Program-made: the position numbers and the translations under genes
In this document: positions 36,007-44,832 of the stretch, in pieces
How positions within the stretch are numbered: the first letter of the stretch is position 1
Layout: each line of letters begins with the position of its first letter
Notes under the pieces: model-generated
Told to the model about the DNA's origin: nothing
What the model saw: the letters and a program-made list of their open reading frames with translations, nothing else
Databases searched by the model: none
Source of the DNA: Pontibacter rufus
GTDB taxonomy: Bacteria; Bacteroidota; Bacteroidia; Cytophagales; Hymenobacteraceae
Direction of reading: 5' to 3'
NCBI RefSeq assembly: GCF_015694705.1
Contig: NZ_JADQDR010000009.1
Location: 1-64,000 of the forward strand
DNA length: 64,000 nucleotides

Positions 36007-36582
36007 ATGATAGTTCTCCAGCATACGGTTATCAGCGACGACATTCGCGAAAAGTTTTTTGTGTGCAACCTCGAAAAGTGCAAAGGTGCCTGCTGTGTGG
36101 AAGGCGATCTGGGAGCGCCGCTGGAAGGGGAGGAGCTGAACATCCTGGCACAGCATTACGACAAAATAAAGCCCTACATGTCAGGAGCTGGCAAGCACGC
36201 CGTGGAAGAGCAGGGCCTGTATGTAATGGACTTTGAAGGCGATTACTCTACGCCTACCATCGGGAACCGCGAGTGCGCCTACGCCATTTACGACGACAAC
36301 AAAGTGTTGAAATGTGCCATAGAGCAGGCTTATCTGGACGGTAAAATCGACTGGAAGAAGCCTGTTTCCTGCCATTTATACCCTATCCGCATCACAAAGT
36401 ATGATGACTTTGAAGCCCTGAACTACGACCGCTGGCATATCTGCAACCCTGCCTGCAGCTTTGGCGAGGATCTGGGCGTGCGCGTGTATCAGTTCCTCAA
36501 AGAGCCCCTCATCCGCAAGTATGGCGAAAGCTGGTACCGGGAACTGGAACAGATAATAGATGCGGAAGAGGTAAAGGTATAA
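36007..36582 (+). CDS. DUF3109 family cysteine-rich protein
   Basis: 191-aa cytosolic protein of DUF3109, a Bacteroidota family related in pattern to YkgJ-type zinc/iron-sulphur cluster proteins. Cysteines cluster as [11 protein letters not shown] near 20-30, then [16 protein letters not shown] and CNPACSFG, which suggests a bound metal or Fe-S cluster. The function is unknown. It begins at an ATG after a candidate promoter and ends 160 bp before the methyltransferase gene. The strong conservation of the cysteines supports a real, conserved gene. Confidence 0.9.
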   Translation: MIVLQHTVISDDIREKFFVCNLEKCKGACCVEGDLGAPLEGEELNILAQHYDKIKPYMSGAGKHAVEEQGLYVMDFEGDYSTPTIGNRECAYAIYDDNKVLKCAIEQAYLDGKIDWKKPVSCHLYPIRITKYDDFEALNYDRWHICNPACSFGEDLGVRVYQFLKEPLIRKYGESWYRELEQIIDAEEVKV

Positions 36583-36744
36583 AGCAAACAGCGGCTGCAT
36601 CTTTCCCGCTAACTTTTTCTGTGTTGTCTGAAAGCATGGGTATGGCTCTCATCAAGGTATGGCCAGGCACAACGCTCGTTTTTACCGAGAGCTGTAAGGG
36701 ATTTTTGCTTAAATTGTAGCTGATAAAGAACATTAATCATACGT

Positions 36745-37710
36745 ATGATCTGTCAGATTTGCGGCAACACCCGGAACAATATGCCTTACGAGGCACGCGA
36801 AATGATGTACGGCTTACGTACCGCGTTTAACTACTTCCAGTGCGCCAATTGCCAGTGTCTGCAGATAGAAGCCATACCAGCCGACATAGCCCGCTATTAT
36901 CCTGCCGACTACAATGGTTTTGCTCCGCCTAAAAAGAAATACTACGGCGGCTGGCAGGGCAGCCTGAAGCGGAAGCGCTATGAGGCGGCAGTGCTTCAGA
37001 AGGGAGCCTTTAAAAAGGTGCTGCGTGCCTTATTTCCGGTGGGGAAGTACCAGGTGCTTGCCCGTATACCGCTGCACGATAATACCCGCATCCTGGACAT
37101 GGGCTGCGGCAAAGGCGCTTTTTTATATCCGCTTTACCAGTTGGGCATGAAGCACGTAATGGGAGCTGACCCGTTTATTGCCGCTTCCATTGTTTACCCG
37201 GACGGTTACCGGGTGCAGAAAGGTTTTATTTATGAACTGGAAGGGGTATGGGATGTAATTATGTACAACCATTCTTTTGAGCACGTACCCGATCCCCTGG
37301 CAAACCTGCAGGCTGTGGAGCGGCTACTCGCTCCTGGCGGTACCTGCATCATCCGCATTCCCACTGTTTCGTCTTACGCCTGGGAATATTACGGCACTGA
37401 CTGGTTTCAGCTGGATGCGCCGCGCCATTTTTTCCTGCACTCAGTCAAAAGCATGCGCCTGTTAGCCGAACAAGCCGGCTTAGAAGTAACCGACGTGGTG
37501 TATGATGCTACAGCTTACCAGTTTATAAACAGCGAGCAGTATCGGAAAGGTGTTCCGCTACAGGAAACGCCTGCCCGCACGTTCTCCAATTTCTTCCGGC
37601 GAAAAAGGGATAAATGGAAGTATGGCAGAAAAGCCCGGATACTCAATCAGCAAAACCGGGGCGACCAGGCCGCTTTCTTCCTGAAAAGGAAGCAAAAGGC
37701 CGGCAGCTGA
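36745..37710 (+). CDS. Class I SAM methyltransferase with N-terminal zinc ribbon
   Basis: 321 aa. The N-terminal CQICGN...CANC motif (C3, C6 and C31, C34 by eye) is a zinc-ribbon-like element. A Rossmann methyltransferase domain follows with LDMGCGKGAFLYPL near 113-126 (SAM site), YNHSFEHVPDPLANLQ (post-II) and LAPGGTCIIRIPT. The layout resembles methyltransferases of O-antigen/glycan or small-molecule pathways with a zinc-binding N-terminus. The acceptor is unknown and no glycan locus is adjacent. This is the last core gene before the cassette-like array. Confidence 0.88.
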   Translation: MICQICGNTRNNMPYEAREMMYGLRTAFNYFQCANCQCLQIEAIPADIARYYPADYNGFAPPKKKYYGGWQGSLKRKRYEAAVLQKGAFKKVLRALFPVGKYQVLARIPLHDNTRILDMGCGKGAFLYPLYQLGMKHVMGADPFIAASIVYPDGYRVQKGFIYELEGVWDVIMYNHSFEHVPDPLANLQAVERLLAPGGTCIIRIPTVSSYAWEYYGTDWFQLDAPRHFFLHSVKSMRLLAEQAGLEVTDVVYDATAYQFINSEQYRKGVPLQETPARTFSNFFRRKRDKWKYGRKARILNQQNRGDQAAFFLKRKQKAGS

Positions 37711-37882
37711 ACAGGATAATAGGAGCTGAGACAGATGATTGATGAGGGAGAGGTAACGGAGCAGTAGTAAAACACATACGTCCTTCCGAAGCCGGATTAT
37801 ACTTTGTGCTGTTGTTTAAACTGCTTCATACAAGGATTCCGCCATATCAAGTATAAAAAGGAACCGTAAGTTTGAACTAGAA

Positions 37883-37934
37883 GCTAACGGCTTGGTACAT
37901 GAGGTGGCACAGCTACCGTAAAGGTGTAGTTACC
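37883..37934. repeat. Cassette-type folding repeat A
   Basis: 52-bp element: left end GCTAACGGCTTGG, centre GGCACAGCT (37905), right end GGTGTAGTTACC. It overlaps the stop codon of the 213-aa gene. It is homologous to repeat B along its length and shares the centre GGCRYAGCY with C and D. Confidence 0.75.
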
Positions 37935-38571
37935 ATATGTTTTGATTCCGCTTTGTTGAACTATATGGTTCATTTGCACTCATTAGGATTCTCTCTTCAA
38001 AATCTTTAGTGAATAGCTTCATTTCTAAATTCAACTTTAAGTCTGCTATTTGGTTTATAAGAGTATTTTCATTTCCCTGTAAGCCTTGTACTTCTTTTCG
38101 AGTCAACACTTTATGTGTATTTTTTACCACATCAACCTTTATCAATGGAAATTCAGGGGTGTTTTCATCTGTCAAGGTTACTTGCTGTTCTAAAGCCCAA
38201 CTGATTGATTGCATGAATTTTTCTACCTTCTCAAAGTCTTCAACTGAAGAAATTTCCTTTGGGTCAATATCAAACTCTATTTGTTCTGATAAGAAGAAAT
38301 GGCAATTAGCATGTACTCCACCAACGTCAACAGTAGTACTCCTGCAATACATTTCGCCTGTTCTATCAGTCAGGAAACTGATTACGTCTTGCTTATCTAT
38401 TTGACTTGCACTTCTTGCTTCACCTGTTATTCCATACTTCAACGGGTAGTTCTCATTCAGGAGGTCTATAAGCTTCTCCCAATCTGAAATGGAAACGTTT
38501 TGAACATAGATGTCTCTCAAAGAACCATCAGGTTCAAAAATCCATTTTATATCTTCCCAGTTTCTTTTCAT
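37930..38571 (-). CDS. Hypothetical protein, single-gene cassette 1
   Basis: 213-aa soluble protein, no signal peptide or membrane segment, A/T-rich coding. The N-terminus MKRNWEDIKWIFEPDGSLRD and the alternating strand/helix pattern resemble small immunity-type or SMI1-like cytosolic proteins only in general look; no family is recognised. Its stop codon lies in repeat A and its start lies just below repeat B, so it fills one repeat-to-repeat unit. No promoter of its own is evident. Composition differs from the neighbouring core genes. Confidence 0.7.
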   Translation of the reverse strand: MKRNWEDIKWIFEPDGSLRDIYVQNVSISDWEKLIDLLNENYPLKYGITGEARSASQIDKQDVISFLTDRTGEMYCRSTTVDVGGVHANCHFFLSEQIEFDIDPKEISSVEDFEKVEKFMQSISWALEQQVTLTDENTPEFPLIKVDVVKNTHKVLTRKEVQGLQGNENTLINQIADLKLNLEMKLFTKDFEERILMSANEPYSSTKRNQNIW

Positions 38572-38580
38572 TTAAATCTA

Positions 38581-38634
38581 TGGTAACGTACTTGGCTTTG
38601 CTGTGGCGTAGCTACAGTAAAGGTGTGGTTACCA
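38581..38634. repeat. Cassette-type folding repeat B
   Basis: 54-bp element with outer arms TGGTAAC/GTTACCA, inner arms CTTTGCTGT/ACAGTAAAG (one G-T mismatch) and centre TGGCGTAGCT. It lies 12 bp downstream of the 144-aa gene. Confidence 0.8.
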
Positions 38635-38646
38635 GTTTGTTTTTTT

Positions 38647-39081
38647 TTAATAAAACTCTATTTCTATACCGTTACCTTCTTCTCTCAATTTCTTATAAGT
38701 ATCAGAATATGTAACTCTCGGCTTTATATTTTCTGAACCTTTTTGTTTATAAAAGAAGTGTTCAATAGAGTTGACAATCACAGTACCATTTTCACAAGTC
38801 GCGACAGCTCTGAAATAAGCATCAAAGCCGCTTAAACCTCTGTAAATAAGAAAATCATTAGTTGGCAAACTTTCATGTTTACCTTTAGCTAAAATCACCC
38901 CACGTTCGCCAGGTTCCCAATAAATAATTGCTGTTAAATAGCTGTTCTCACAATCATTCAGTTTATAGTAATGATAATCGTATTCAGGTTTTAAAATAAG
39001 CCAAATTACAAATCCAGAACCTATTAATAACAGTGGCAGCGATATTAGAAGCCGCTTTTTTAAGGATGTTTTTGTTTTCAA
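38647..39081 (-). CDS. Hypothetical membrane-anchored protein, cassette 2
   Basis: 144 aa. Basic start (KTKTSLKKR), then one hydrophobic segment (about 11-30, LLISLPLLLIGSGFVIWLIL). That leaves a C-terminal 110 residues outside the membrane, with NSYLTAIIYWEPGERGVILAKG and FDAYFRAVATCENG. I recognise no family. It is A/T-rich, lacks octamers, and is bounded by repeat B downstream and repeat C upstream. It is probably a real gene of a mobile-looking array. Confidence 0.7.
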   Translation of the reverse strand: MKTKTSLKKRLLISLPLLLIGSGFVIWLILKPEYDYHYYKLNDCENSYLTAIIYWEPGERGVILAKGKHESLPTNDFLIYRGLSGFDAYFRAVATCENGTVIVNSIEHFFYKQKGSENIKPRVTYSDTYKKLREEGNGIEIEFY

Positions 39082-39105
39082 ATGTGATTCTTTATAATTC
39101 TAATT

Positions 39106-39175
39106 GCTGGTAACGTGCTTGTGCTATAATGTGGGGAGGCGTAGCCGATCCTAACTTATGCACCTTGTTGGCGGC
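39106..39175. repeat. Cassette-type folding repeat C
   Basis: 70-bp element: left GCTGGTAACGTGCTTG, centre AGGCGTAGCC, right GCACCTTGTTGGCGGC. Inner arms GTGCTATAA/TTATGCAC pair with one extra T bulged out. Confidence 0.75.
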
Positions 39176-39191
39176 TGGTTTATTTTATTTT

Positions 39192-39566
39192 TCAGGCTCT
39201 ATAGCTAAGGAAAGCAACAAAGATTACAGTGAGTAATGTCAATATCAGATTTATACCTAATGTCCAATTAGCTACATAAGTTGGAATATTAGATTTCAAT
39301 ACTTTTATTAAATAGGCTTTATTTATACCATAAATTACCAGCAAAAGAAGAACAACTTCTATAACTAAAATCCCTATTCCAACAATTGAGTAATTCGTCA
39401 GGTCATTTCTTAGTCTGCCATTTTCCCATTTGAGATTATCGGGAATTATGAAGTCATTGATATATGTGGCTGCAAAGACTAAAGCTATAAAGCCAAAACA
39501 TTGATAGATGATATTATATATCACATAAAATGCTTTTAACAAGCTATTGCTTCTTACCAATGTCAT
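39192..39566 (-). CDS. Hypothetical three-helix membrane protein, cassette 3
   Basis: 124 aa with three hydrophobic segments (about 15-35, 58-82 and 98-120), almost entirely membrane. No family is recognised. A/T-rich. It occupies one unit between repeat C (16 bp downstream) and repeat D (28 bp upstream). The ATG at 39566 gives MTLVRSNSLLKAF. Its small size and isolation are typical of cassette-encoded genes, most of which have no known function. Confidence 0.65.
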   Translation of the reverse strand: MTLVRSNSLLKAFYVIYNIIYQCFGFIALVFAATYINDFIIPDNLKWENGRLRNDLTNYSIVGIGILVIEVVLLLLVIYGINKAYLIKVLKSNIPTYVANWTLGINLILTLLTVIFVAFLSYRA

Positions 39567-39594
39567 TTATTCCAAAATTCATTAATTCAACTTA

Positions 39595-39662
39595 CCGCCA
39601 ACGGATTAGTACAGGCTGCGGATGAGGCGCAGCCGAATATGGAGTCTGTGCCGTGTTGGTGG
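39595..39662. repeat. Cassette-type folding repeat D
   Basis: 68-bp element: outer arms CCGCCAAC/GTTGGTGG (one wobble), inner perfect GGCTGCG/CGCAGCC, and TACAG/CTGTG between them. The centre AGGCGCAGCC matches the other copies. It lies 30 bp downstream of the DKNYY-like lipoprotein gene. Confidence 0.8.
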
Positions 39663-39692
39663 CAGTTATTTGTAATCTATCTTCCACTTCGT

Positions 39693-40667
39693 TTATTTAT
39701 TCTCTGTCGGTTTGCAATAAATTCTTTCTGTTACTCTATATTTTTTTTCTGTTTCAAACGGTTTTGAATAGTCATAATAATAGAGCTTGTCAACATAGCA
39801 ATCACACTTGCTATCTGTCAGCGTATAACTCACAATTTTTGGTCCACTAGACCAATTTCCCTGTCTAAATGCTTTTATTGTAAACCCATTAATCTTTAAA
39901 CTTTCTGTAAGTACACTTTTTTCATGTTGGTAATCAGGTATTGGTTCTTCATTATCATATATGTCTGTAAATTCCAATAACCCAGATTTGCAAATATCTG
40001 CCTTGTCAAAATTGAAATTTTTGTAACTCGTTTTCTTAAAATCGTCTCTCGCTATGAATCCAGATTCATAATTGTAATTTTTATCTTTCCCTTGAAAAGA
40101 ACTTGTGATTTTAAAAGTTTCTACGTCTGCTCTGTATAAAATTTTATCCTTATTTATAATGTATTTCTTTGTTCTTCCCCAGTTATCGTCAATTGGGATA
40201 AATTCATTGATATCATCAAGTCTAACTGTGTCACTCCCGTGAATTAAAAAGTTATCAGCCTTTGCCCAAGGATATTTAATCAATTTTATTTTGTCAGGAT
40301 TCACTCCTTTGATAACACAATCATTCAAGTTATTATAGAAACCAAAAAAGTAAGCTGAGTTTTTGTCACGAAAAATATAGTTTCCGATAAATGCAAAAGT
40401 GTTTGGGTCTATATTTTTAATAGGCTCTCCATTTATGAACAGGTGATTCTTGTCTTTGCCAAATTCGAAACTACAATCACAATCGAAACTTAATGATTTA
40501 AAGCTCTTTGCATCTGCTACTTCAATCAGTCGTTTACCTTGTTCAAATCCCAATCCTTCGTGCCAATATTCGTAGTATACTTTGCCGTCTTCAACTTTAT
40601 ATCCATGTCTGCAACTTGTCAAAATCGAAATTGTCAGAACTAAAATTATTAATCGTCTTATTGTCAT
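39693..40667 (-). CDS. DKNYY-repeat-like lipoprotein, cassette 4
   Basis: 324 aa from the ATG at 40667, which gives a lipoprotein signal (ILTSC, lipidated C19). The upstream in-frame extension to 40808 reads through repeat-like DNA and is not used. The mature protein has DKNYY-type repeats (GKDKNHLFINGEPI, FRDKNSAYFFG, INKDKILYRADVETF, GKDKNYNYESG), a family of secreted repeat proteins of unknown function. A/T-rich with no octamers. It is the largest member of the array, followed downstream by repeat D. Confidence 0.82.
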   Translation of the reverse strand: MTIRRLIILVLTISILTSCRHGYKVEDGKVYYEYWHEGLGFEQGKRLIEVADAKSFKSLSFDCDCSFEFGKDKNHLFINGEPIKNIDPNTFAFIGNYIFRDKNSAYFFGFYNNLNDCVIKGVNPDKIKLIKYPWAKADNFLIHGSDTVRLDDINEFIPIDDNWGRTKKYIINKDKILYRADVETFKITSSFQGKDKNYNYESGFIARDDFKKTSYKNFNFDKADICKSGLLEFTDIYDNEEPIPDYQHEKSVLTESLKINGFTIKAFRQGNWSSGPKIVSYTLTDSKCDCYVDKLYYYDYSKPFETEKKYRVTERIYCKPTENK

Positions 40668-41063
40668 TACAGGATGTCTCTTATAATTCCCACCAACTAC
40701 TGGATATAAGGAGTTATTCCTGCTATCCTTCCAAATCAGGAGGATAAACGGAACTGAACTAACGAATATACTATATATTCCTGTTAAAATAAAAGGACCC
40801 GCAGACATTTCCTACTCCTCTTGAAAGTACAAAATCCGGCACCCCCTCCAGTAGTGGCTGGAAAGGCTGTTTCTTGGATAACTAATGTTATGTTAAGTAT
40901 AAGAAACATCCACTCATCTCTACCCCAAATAAGCTGCAATAAACTGTTTAATTCAGGGTAGCTGATAGCTTACGCTTAAGCTACCAGCCACCCTTAACTA
41001 AACAGCGCTTGCTTCTGTTCAGCAGAGTTATACTTGCTTATAACAAACTATGGCGTGGGTTTA
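40668..41063. other. Array edge and non-coding DNA
   Basis: CCCACCAACTACTGG near 40691 looks like the left end of a further repeat of the A-D family. Beyond it, GTTATTCCTG and CAGGAGGATAAAC may pair. From about 40895 octamers return (40895, 41028), marking the change back to core DNA. No gene was found. Confidence 0.5.
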
Positions 41064-42656
41064 TCAGTTGTCCGGGCTAAAGTCCTTGAACGTTTTGGAT
41101 ATGTTTTGATCGGTGGGTTTGGATTTGTTTTGCCAGGTAGCATCCAGTTCCAGCGCTACTAATCCTTTGAGGTTCATCAGCGCCACAAACTCGTCTGCAT
41201 CTTTCATGAATTCGGGCTTGCGGCGCGACGACTTAAGGGCATATTTGCGCGCGAAAACATCGCCTTTCGTCTGTAGTTCATTCCGCTTTTCCATGATATA
41301 GTTCAGGCGCTCAATCAAGTCTTTGGTAGAGCGTCCTATTACCTCGGTTGCTTCCAGCGTACCGATTGTCATGACCATGGTGCCGCCTACAGTCGTTATT
41401 TTTTTAGAAGTGGCAGGCTCCTCAACAACCACCGGCGAAATACCCGTAACCGCTCCAAGCGAGGCATTGGTAAGCGATCTGCCTTTCTTTCCTTTTTTTG
41501 CCCGTTTATACTTTTTCTTCAGGTCATCTTCCGCCTGCTTCAGCTGTTCCATCAAGTCCCAGGCCCTTACCAGCGCAGAGCGGTATTCGTTGTATAGTTT
41601 CTGATCTATTTCTGCCTCATTCACGGCTTCCAGGATCGTGAAAGTCACAGTGCGTTCTTCGCGCTTGTTGGATTTGTCCATCACAAAAAAAGTGATATCG
41701 AACGAGAGCGAGTCCAGCGGATCTTTTACAAAATCATAGCCTGGCTTCCAGATAAACTCGTACTGCGAAGGTGTATTTTTTACCAGGGCGCTGGCCGGCA
41801 CATCGGCGTTACCGGAAATAAAGTTGAAGGAAGCGAGGTTATTCTCGCCATTCGGATCATAGAGCTGAAACATCAGATCGATCGTGGCGCCTTCTTTATA
41901 CACAAATCTTTTCTGAGACGGAATCATCTGAATGCTGGGAGGCAGGTCCTGCTGGGTTACCGCCACTTTAAAGGAACCCTTGGTGCGGGCTTTTGCCGGC
42001 TGATCTTCAACGTAAAACTCTATAAAAATTGGCTTTTCGCGCAGATCATTATACTGGGTGAGCGAAGGCTTCCAGGTAAACTCTCCCTGTGCCGACAGCT
42101 TAGCGCCCTCGGGCATGGCATCCATAATGGGCACAAACGCAACCGGGTCGTTGTCTTCATCTTTTACCACCGACGATTCAATGGTATAGGTGTTCTGCGT
42201 ATTGTACCGGACATAAAAGGGTTTTAGCTCGCCAATTACCGGTGGCCGGTTTACATGCTCCACCGTGAAATCTACTACCTGCCGCACACTCTCATCTTTT
42301 TCATTTCGTGCTTCAAAAAGCAGCTGGATGGTGCGCCCGCCACCCAGGCGATCTACAAAATCATAGCTGGGCGTCCAGGAGAAATGGCCGAGCGAATCGA
42401 ACGTTATACCATCTATTCTCCCCTGGGGAAGGGCAAAAACGATCTTGTTGCCGGTACCGCCTGATGCTTTCACATCGAACTCCAGTTTTTGTCCTTCTTT
42501 TAGCACATTCCAGCCAGGCTTATCCGGAAAGGAGAGTTTCAGGGGAGTGGCAACGGTTTGCAGCACCAGGGAGCCTGCTTCAGCAGTGGTATCCTGGGCG
42601 TATACGTTGGCATTAAACACTATAATAGCAGAAAAAAGAAGGATGCTCTTTTTCAT
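41064..42656 (-). CDS. Secreted protein with tandem Ig-like (putative He_PIG/cadherin-like) domains
   Basis: 530 aa from the ATG at 42656, which gives a signal peptide (LLFSAIIVFNANVYAQ). A farther start would place 33 hydrophobic residues before it. Three Ig-like beta domains follow, each ending in a FSWTP/FTWKP/FIWKP motif (about 95, 200 and 310), the mark of putative Ig (He_PIG) folds. A Lys-rich linker (KKKYKRAKKGKKGRS) leads to a helical C-terminus. Such proteins are cell-surface or periplasmic adhesion-type proteins. No sorting signal of the T9SS type is seen at the C-terminus. Confidence 0.8.
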   Translation of the reverse strand: MKKSILLFSAIIVFNANVYAQDTTAEAGSLVLQTVATPLKLSFPDKPGWNVLKEGQKLEFDVKASGGTGNKIVFALPQGRIDGITFDSLGHFSWTPSYDFVDRLGGGRTIQLLFEARNEKDESVRQVVDFTVEHVNRPPVIGELKPFYVRYNTQNTYTIESSVVKDEDNDPVAFVPIMDAMPEGAKLSAQGEFTWKPSLTQYNDLREKPIFIEFYVEDQPAKARTKGSFKVAVTQQDLPPSIQMIPSQKRFVYKEGATIDLMFQLYDPNGENNLASFNFISGNADVPASALVKNTPSQYEFIWKPGYDFVKDPLDSLSFDITFFVMDKSNKREERTVTFTILEAVNEAEIDQKLYNEYRSALVRAWDLMEQLKQAEDDLKKKYKRAKKGKKGRSLTNASLGAVTGISPVVVEEPATSKKITTVGGTMVMTIGTLEATEVIGRSTKDLIERLNYIMEKRNELQTKGDVFARKYALKSSRRKPEFMKDADEFVALMNLKGLVALELDATWQNKSKPTDQNISKTFKDFSPDN

Positions 42657-42979
42657 AAGTGGGGCTACGCGTAAAAAGCAGGTCATAACGACCCTAAAGA
42701 TAAATAAAAGTGTATGTATTGCAAAAACGCATATGCCATTAATAAGTTTTTTCATATTGCCGGTCTTGCTGCTACGGCATACGTGTACTACTACAAAACC
42801 AGTAATAAAGCTGAATAAATTAATAAAATGCAGTTTCTATGCTGAACAGCCAGAGTGTTTCTGTTCCTGGCCTTGCACAGGTATAAATAATATTATACTG
42901 CTACAGCAACTTGTTTTGCACTTTTGTCTCTGATGCTGTCAGGACTATGGAAGCTATTTCTTGCCTTAGCAATTAGCGC
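42657..42979. other. Non-coding stretch between the Ig-like gene and tolC-like gene
   Basis: About 320 bp, A/T-rich, no octamer, no convincing gene. It holds the upstream region of the Ig-like gene. Confidence 0.4.
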
Positions 42980-44503
42980 CTAAGAATCCAGAATTAAGGG
43001 CACGTGATGTTCGAAATCATACAAGGTAAGGCGGCGGAGATTATAGTAAGCCGACCAGAAGCTCCACAGGGCACTGATGTAGCTGCGTGTGGCCTGATCT
43101 CTTTCTTCGGTAGCCACATTGAGGCTGATGATATCAATTTCGCCAGACAGATAGCTGGATTTGGTAATGCTGTACCGCTTTTCTGCAATTTCGTCGGCAC
43201 GTTTAGCACCTATCATTTGCTTTCTGAGCACTTTGAAGCGTTTGACATTTAAGTAAATCTCCTGATCAAAGTTAATCCTTTGCTGCTCCACATTGGCTCT
43301 CACCAACGACTGGTTGGCCTTGGCTGTTCCAATTTGCGAGGCGGTGCGATCCCAGTCTACCACCGGTAAGTTAAAGCCCAGCCGAAAACGCTGTTGCTGT
43401 GAAGGGTCCAGGTAGGCCTCGTCAATTTCCAGCGCCTGCTGGGTTAGGCCAAAAGAAGCGTACAAATCTGCGCGGAAACCTGTTTGCCCTTTTGCCTGGG
43501 CCATGCGCATATCAGCCTCAAGCAGTTCGCGTTTAAAGCCAATTATCTGTTGGCGATTTTTGTGGGCCTCTGCCAGGGCAACCTTCTCATCTACGTCAAA
43601 ATCTGGTATTTCCTGCGGAGGAACCAAAGATATGGGCTCATCATCTGTAATGCCCAGGTATACTTTGAGCTTAAGTGTATTCGATTCCACATCCAGGGCT
43701 GCCTGTTCGAGGTTCTGCCGGGCGTTCAGCAGGGTCAGTTCCATTTGCAGCAATTCATTTTCACGAATCTTGTTCTGTTCAAACCTGGCAAGGGCTACTT
43801 TGTAGAGGGTATCGCTGTTGGCCACATTTTTTTCTGCTATCTCATAGCTTTTCTGGCTCAGCAGGAGGTTGAAAAAATGATCGGTTGTAGCCTTGGCAAT
43901 ATCCTCCATGGCTTCCCAGTAATCGCGTTTGGCTTCCTGGTAGCGGAGCGGGGCTACTTTTCTTTCCCAGGCCCGGTAATTATACCCGAAAAAAGGCTGG
44001 TTTAGTGTGATGGTAGCCGGCACGGAAGAGTACCTGGTGCGGTTCACGTCAGCCTGGAAGTCGTCGATGCGCTTGATCTGGCTATTAATTGAAATGGTTG
44101 CGCCGGTAAACCAGACTTCCTGTTGCAGCGAGAGCTGCAGGGAAGAGTTGGCATTGTGGGTATTAATAAAAATGAGGCTGCCGTTATCTGTCAGGCGCGG
44201 CTCAATGGTTTTGTTATACTCCGGTAGCACGCCGCTCAGGTTCAGCTGCGGGAAAAAGTTTGAGCGGTAAGTCCTGTATTGCCATTGTTTGTTTTCTAGC
44301 AGCACAGAAGCATACCGGAAACTGGGCGATTGCTCCTGGGCCAGCGCAACAGCTGCCGGAAGCGTGAGCACCCGTGTAAGCACCACATCCTGCGCGGCAG
44401 CAGGTCTGTAAAGATGTATAAAGAGAAGTAAGAGCGTTATAACGGAAAAGGATCTGCGGATGGATTTTGTATTCGTGAGAACAGTATACTGGTTTAACTT
44501 CAT
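42980..44503 (-). CDS. TolC family outer-membrane channel protein
   Basis: 507 aa. Signal peptide (LLLLFIHLYRPAAA, to about 37), then two OEP repeats of long helices typical of TolC proteins: LTLPAAVALAQEQSPSFRYASVLLENK at the first helix, and QAALDVESNTLKLKVYLGI and AKANQSLVRANVEQQRINF later. It forms an exit duct for an efflux pump or type I secretion. No RND or ABC pump gene is adjacent, so its partner is elsewhere. A lone TolC is not unusual in Bacteroidota. Confidence 0.92.
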   Translation of the reverse strand: MKLNQYTVLTNTKSIRRSFSVITLLLLFIHLYRPAAAQDVVLTRVLTLPAAVALAQEQSPSFRYASVLLENKQWQYRTYRSNFFPQLNLSGVLPEYNKTIEPRLTDNGSLIFINTHNANSSLQLSLQQEVWFTGATISINSQIKRIDDFQADVNRTRYSSVPATITLNQPFFGYNYRAWERKVAPLRYQEAKRDYWEAMEDIAKATTDHFFNLLLSQKSYEIAEKNVANSDTLYKVALARFEQNKIRENELLQMELTLLNARQNLEQAALDVESNTLKLKVYLGITDDEPISLVPPQEIPDFDVDEKVALAEAHKNRQQIIGFKRELLEADMRMAQAKGQTGFRADLYASFGLTQQALEIDEAYLDPSQQQRFRLGFNLPVVDWDRTASQIGTAKANQSLVRANVEQQRINFDQEIYLNVKRFKVLRKQMIGAKRADEIAEKRYSITKSSYLSGEIDIISLNVATEERDQATRSYISALWSFWSAYYNLRRLTLYDFEHHVPLILDS

Positions 44504-44778
44504 TTTAAATGTAAATTTCTCTTACTTAGATATGCCGCATTATTGGATTTATTACAGTAACCATTTCTGCCTGCACAGGGCCGGCAGCAGTTTCCGCGCG
44601 ATAATTTAAAACAAACCAGAAGGCTACAGCTAAAACATTTTAGCAATAGCCTTCTGCCGGAATACAGTATACTCTATAAATTTTAAATTATCAATTTTAT
44701 ACCTGATTATTTTAGCGTTTAATTCACTTTACAGTGGCCGGCAGCAATACGGCAGATGGTTTATACTTTATCTTCAAC

Positions 44779-44813
44779 AAAAAACCCGGCTATGCAGGTA
44801 GCCGGGTTTTTAT
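44779..44813. terminator. Terminator after accC
   Basis: A-run, stem ACCCGGCT/AGCCGGGT and T-run; symmetric, so usable from both sides. It lies about 20 bp past the accC stop. A TTATACTT octamer (44761) flanks it. Confidence 0.88.
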
Positions 44814-44832
44814 TATAGTACAATTCAGTTGC

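Noticed and set aside
37883-39662. Calling the repeats A-D true integron attC sites
   Set aside because: The outer arms do not match the strict RYYYAAC/GTTRRRY cores and no IntI gene is visible, so I report only a cassette-like array.
40668-40808. N-terminal extension of the DKNYY-like lipoprotein
   Set aside because: It precedes a perfect lipoprotein signal and translates repeat-like DNA (CCACCAAC), so it is not part of the protein.
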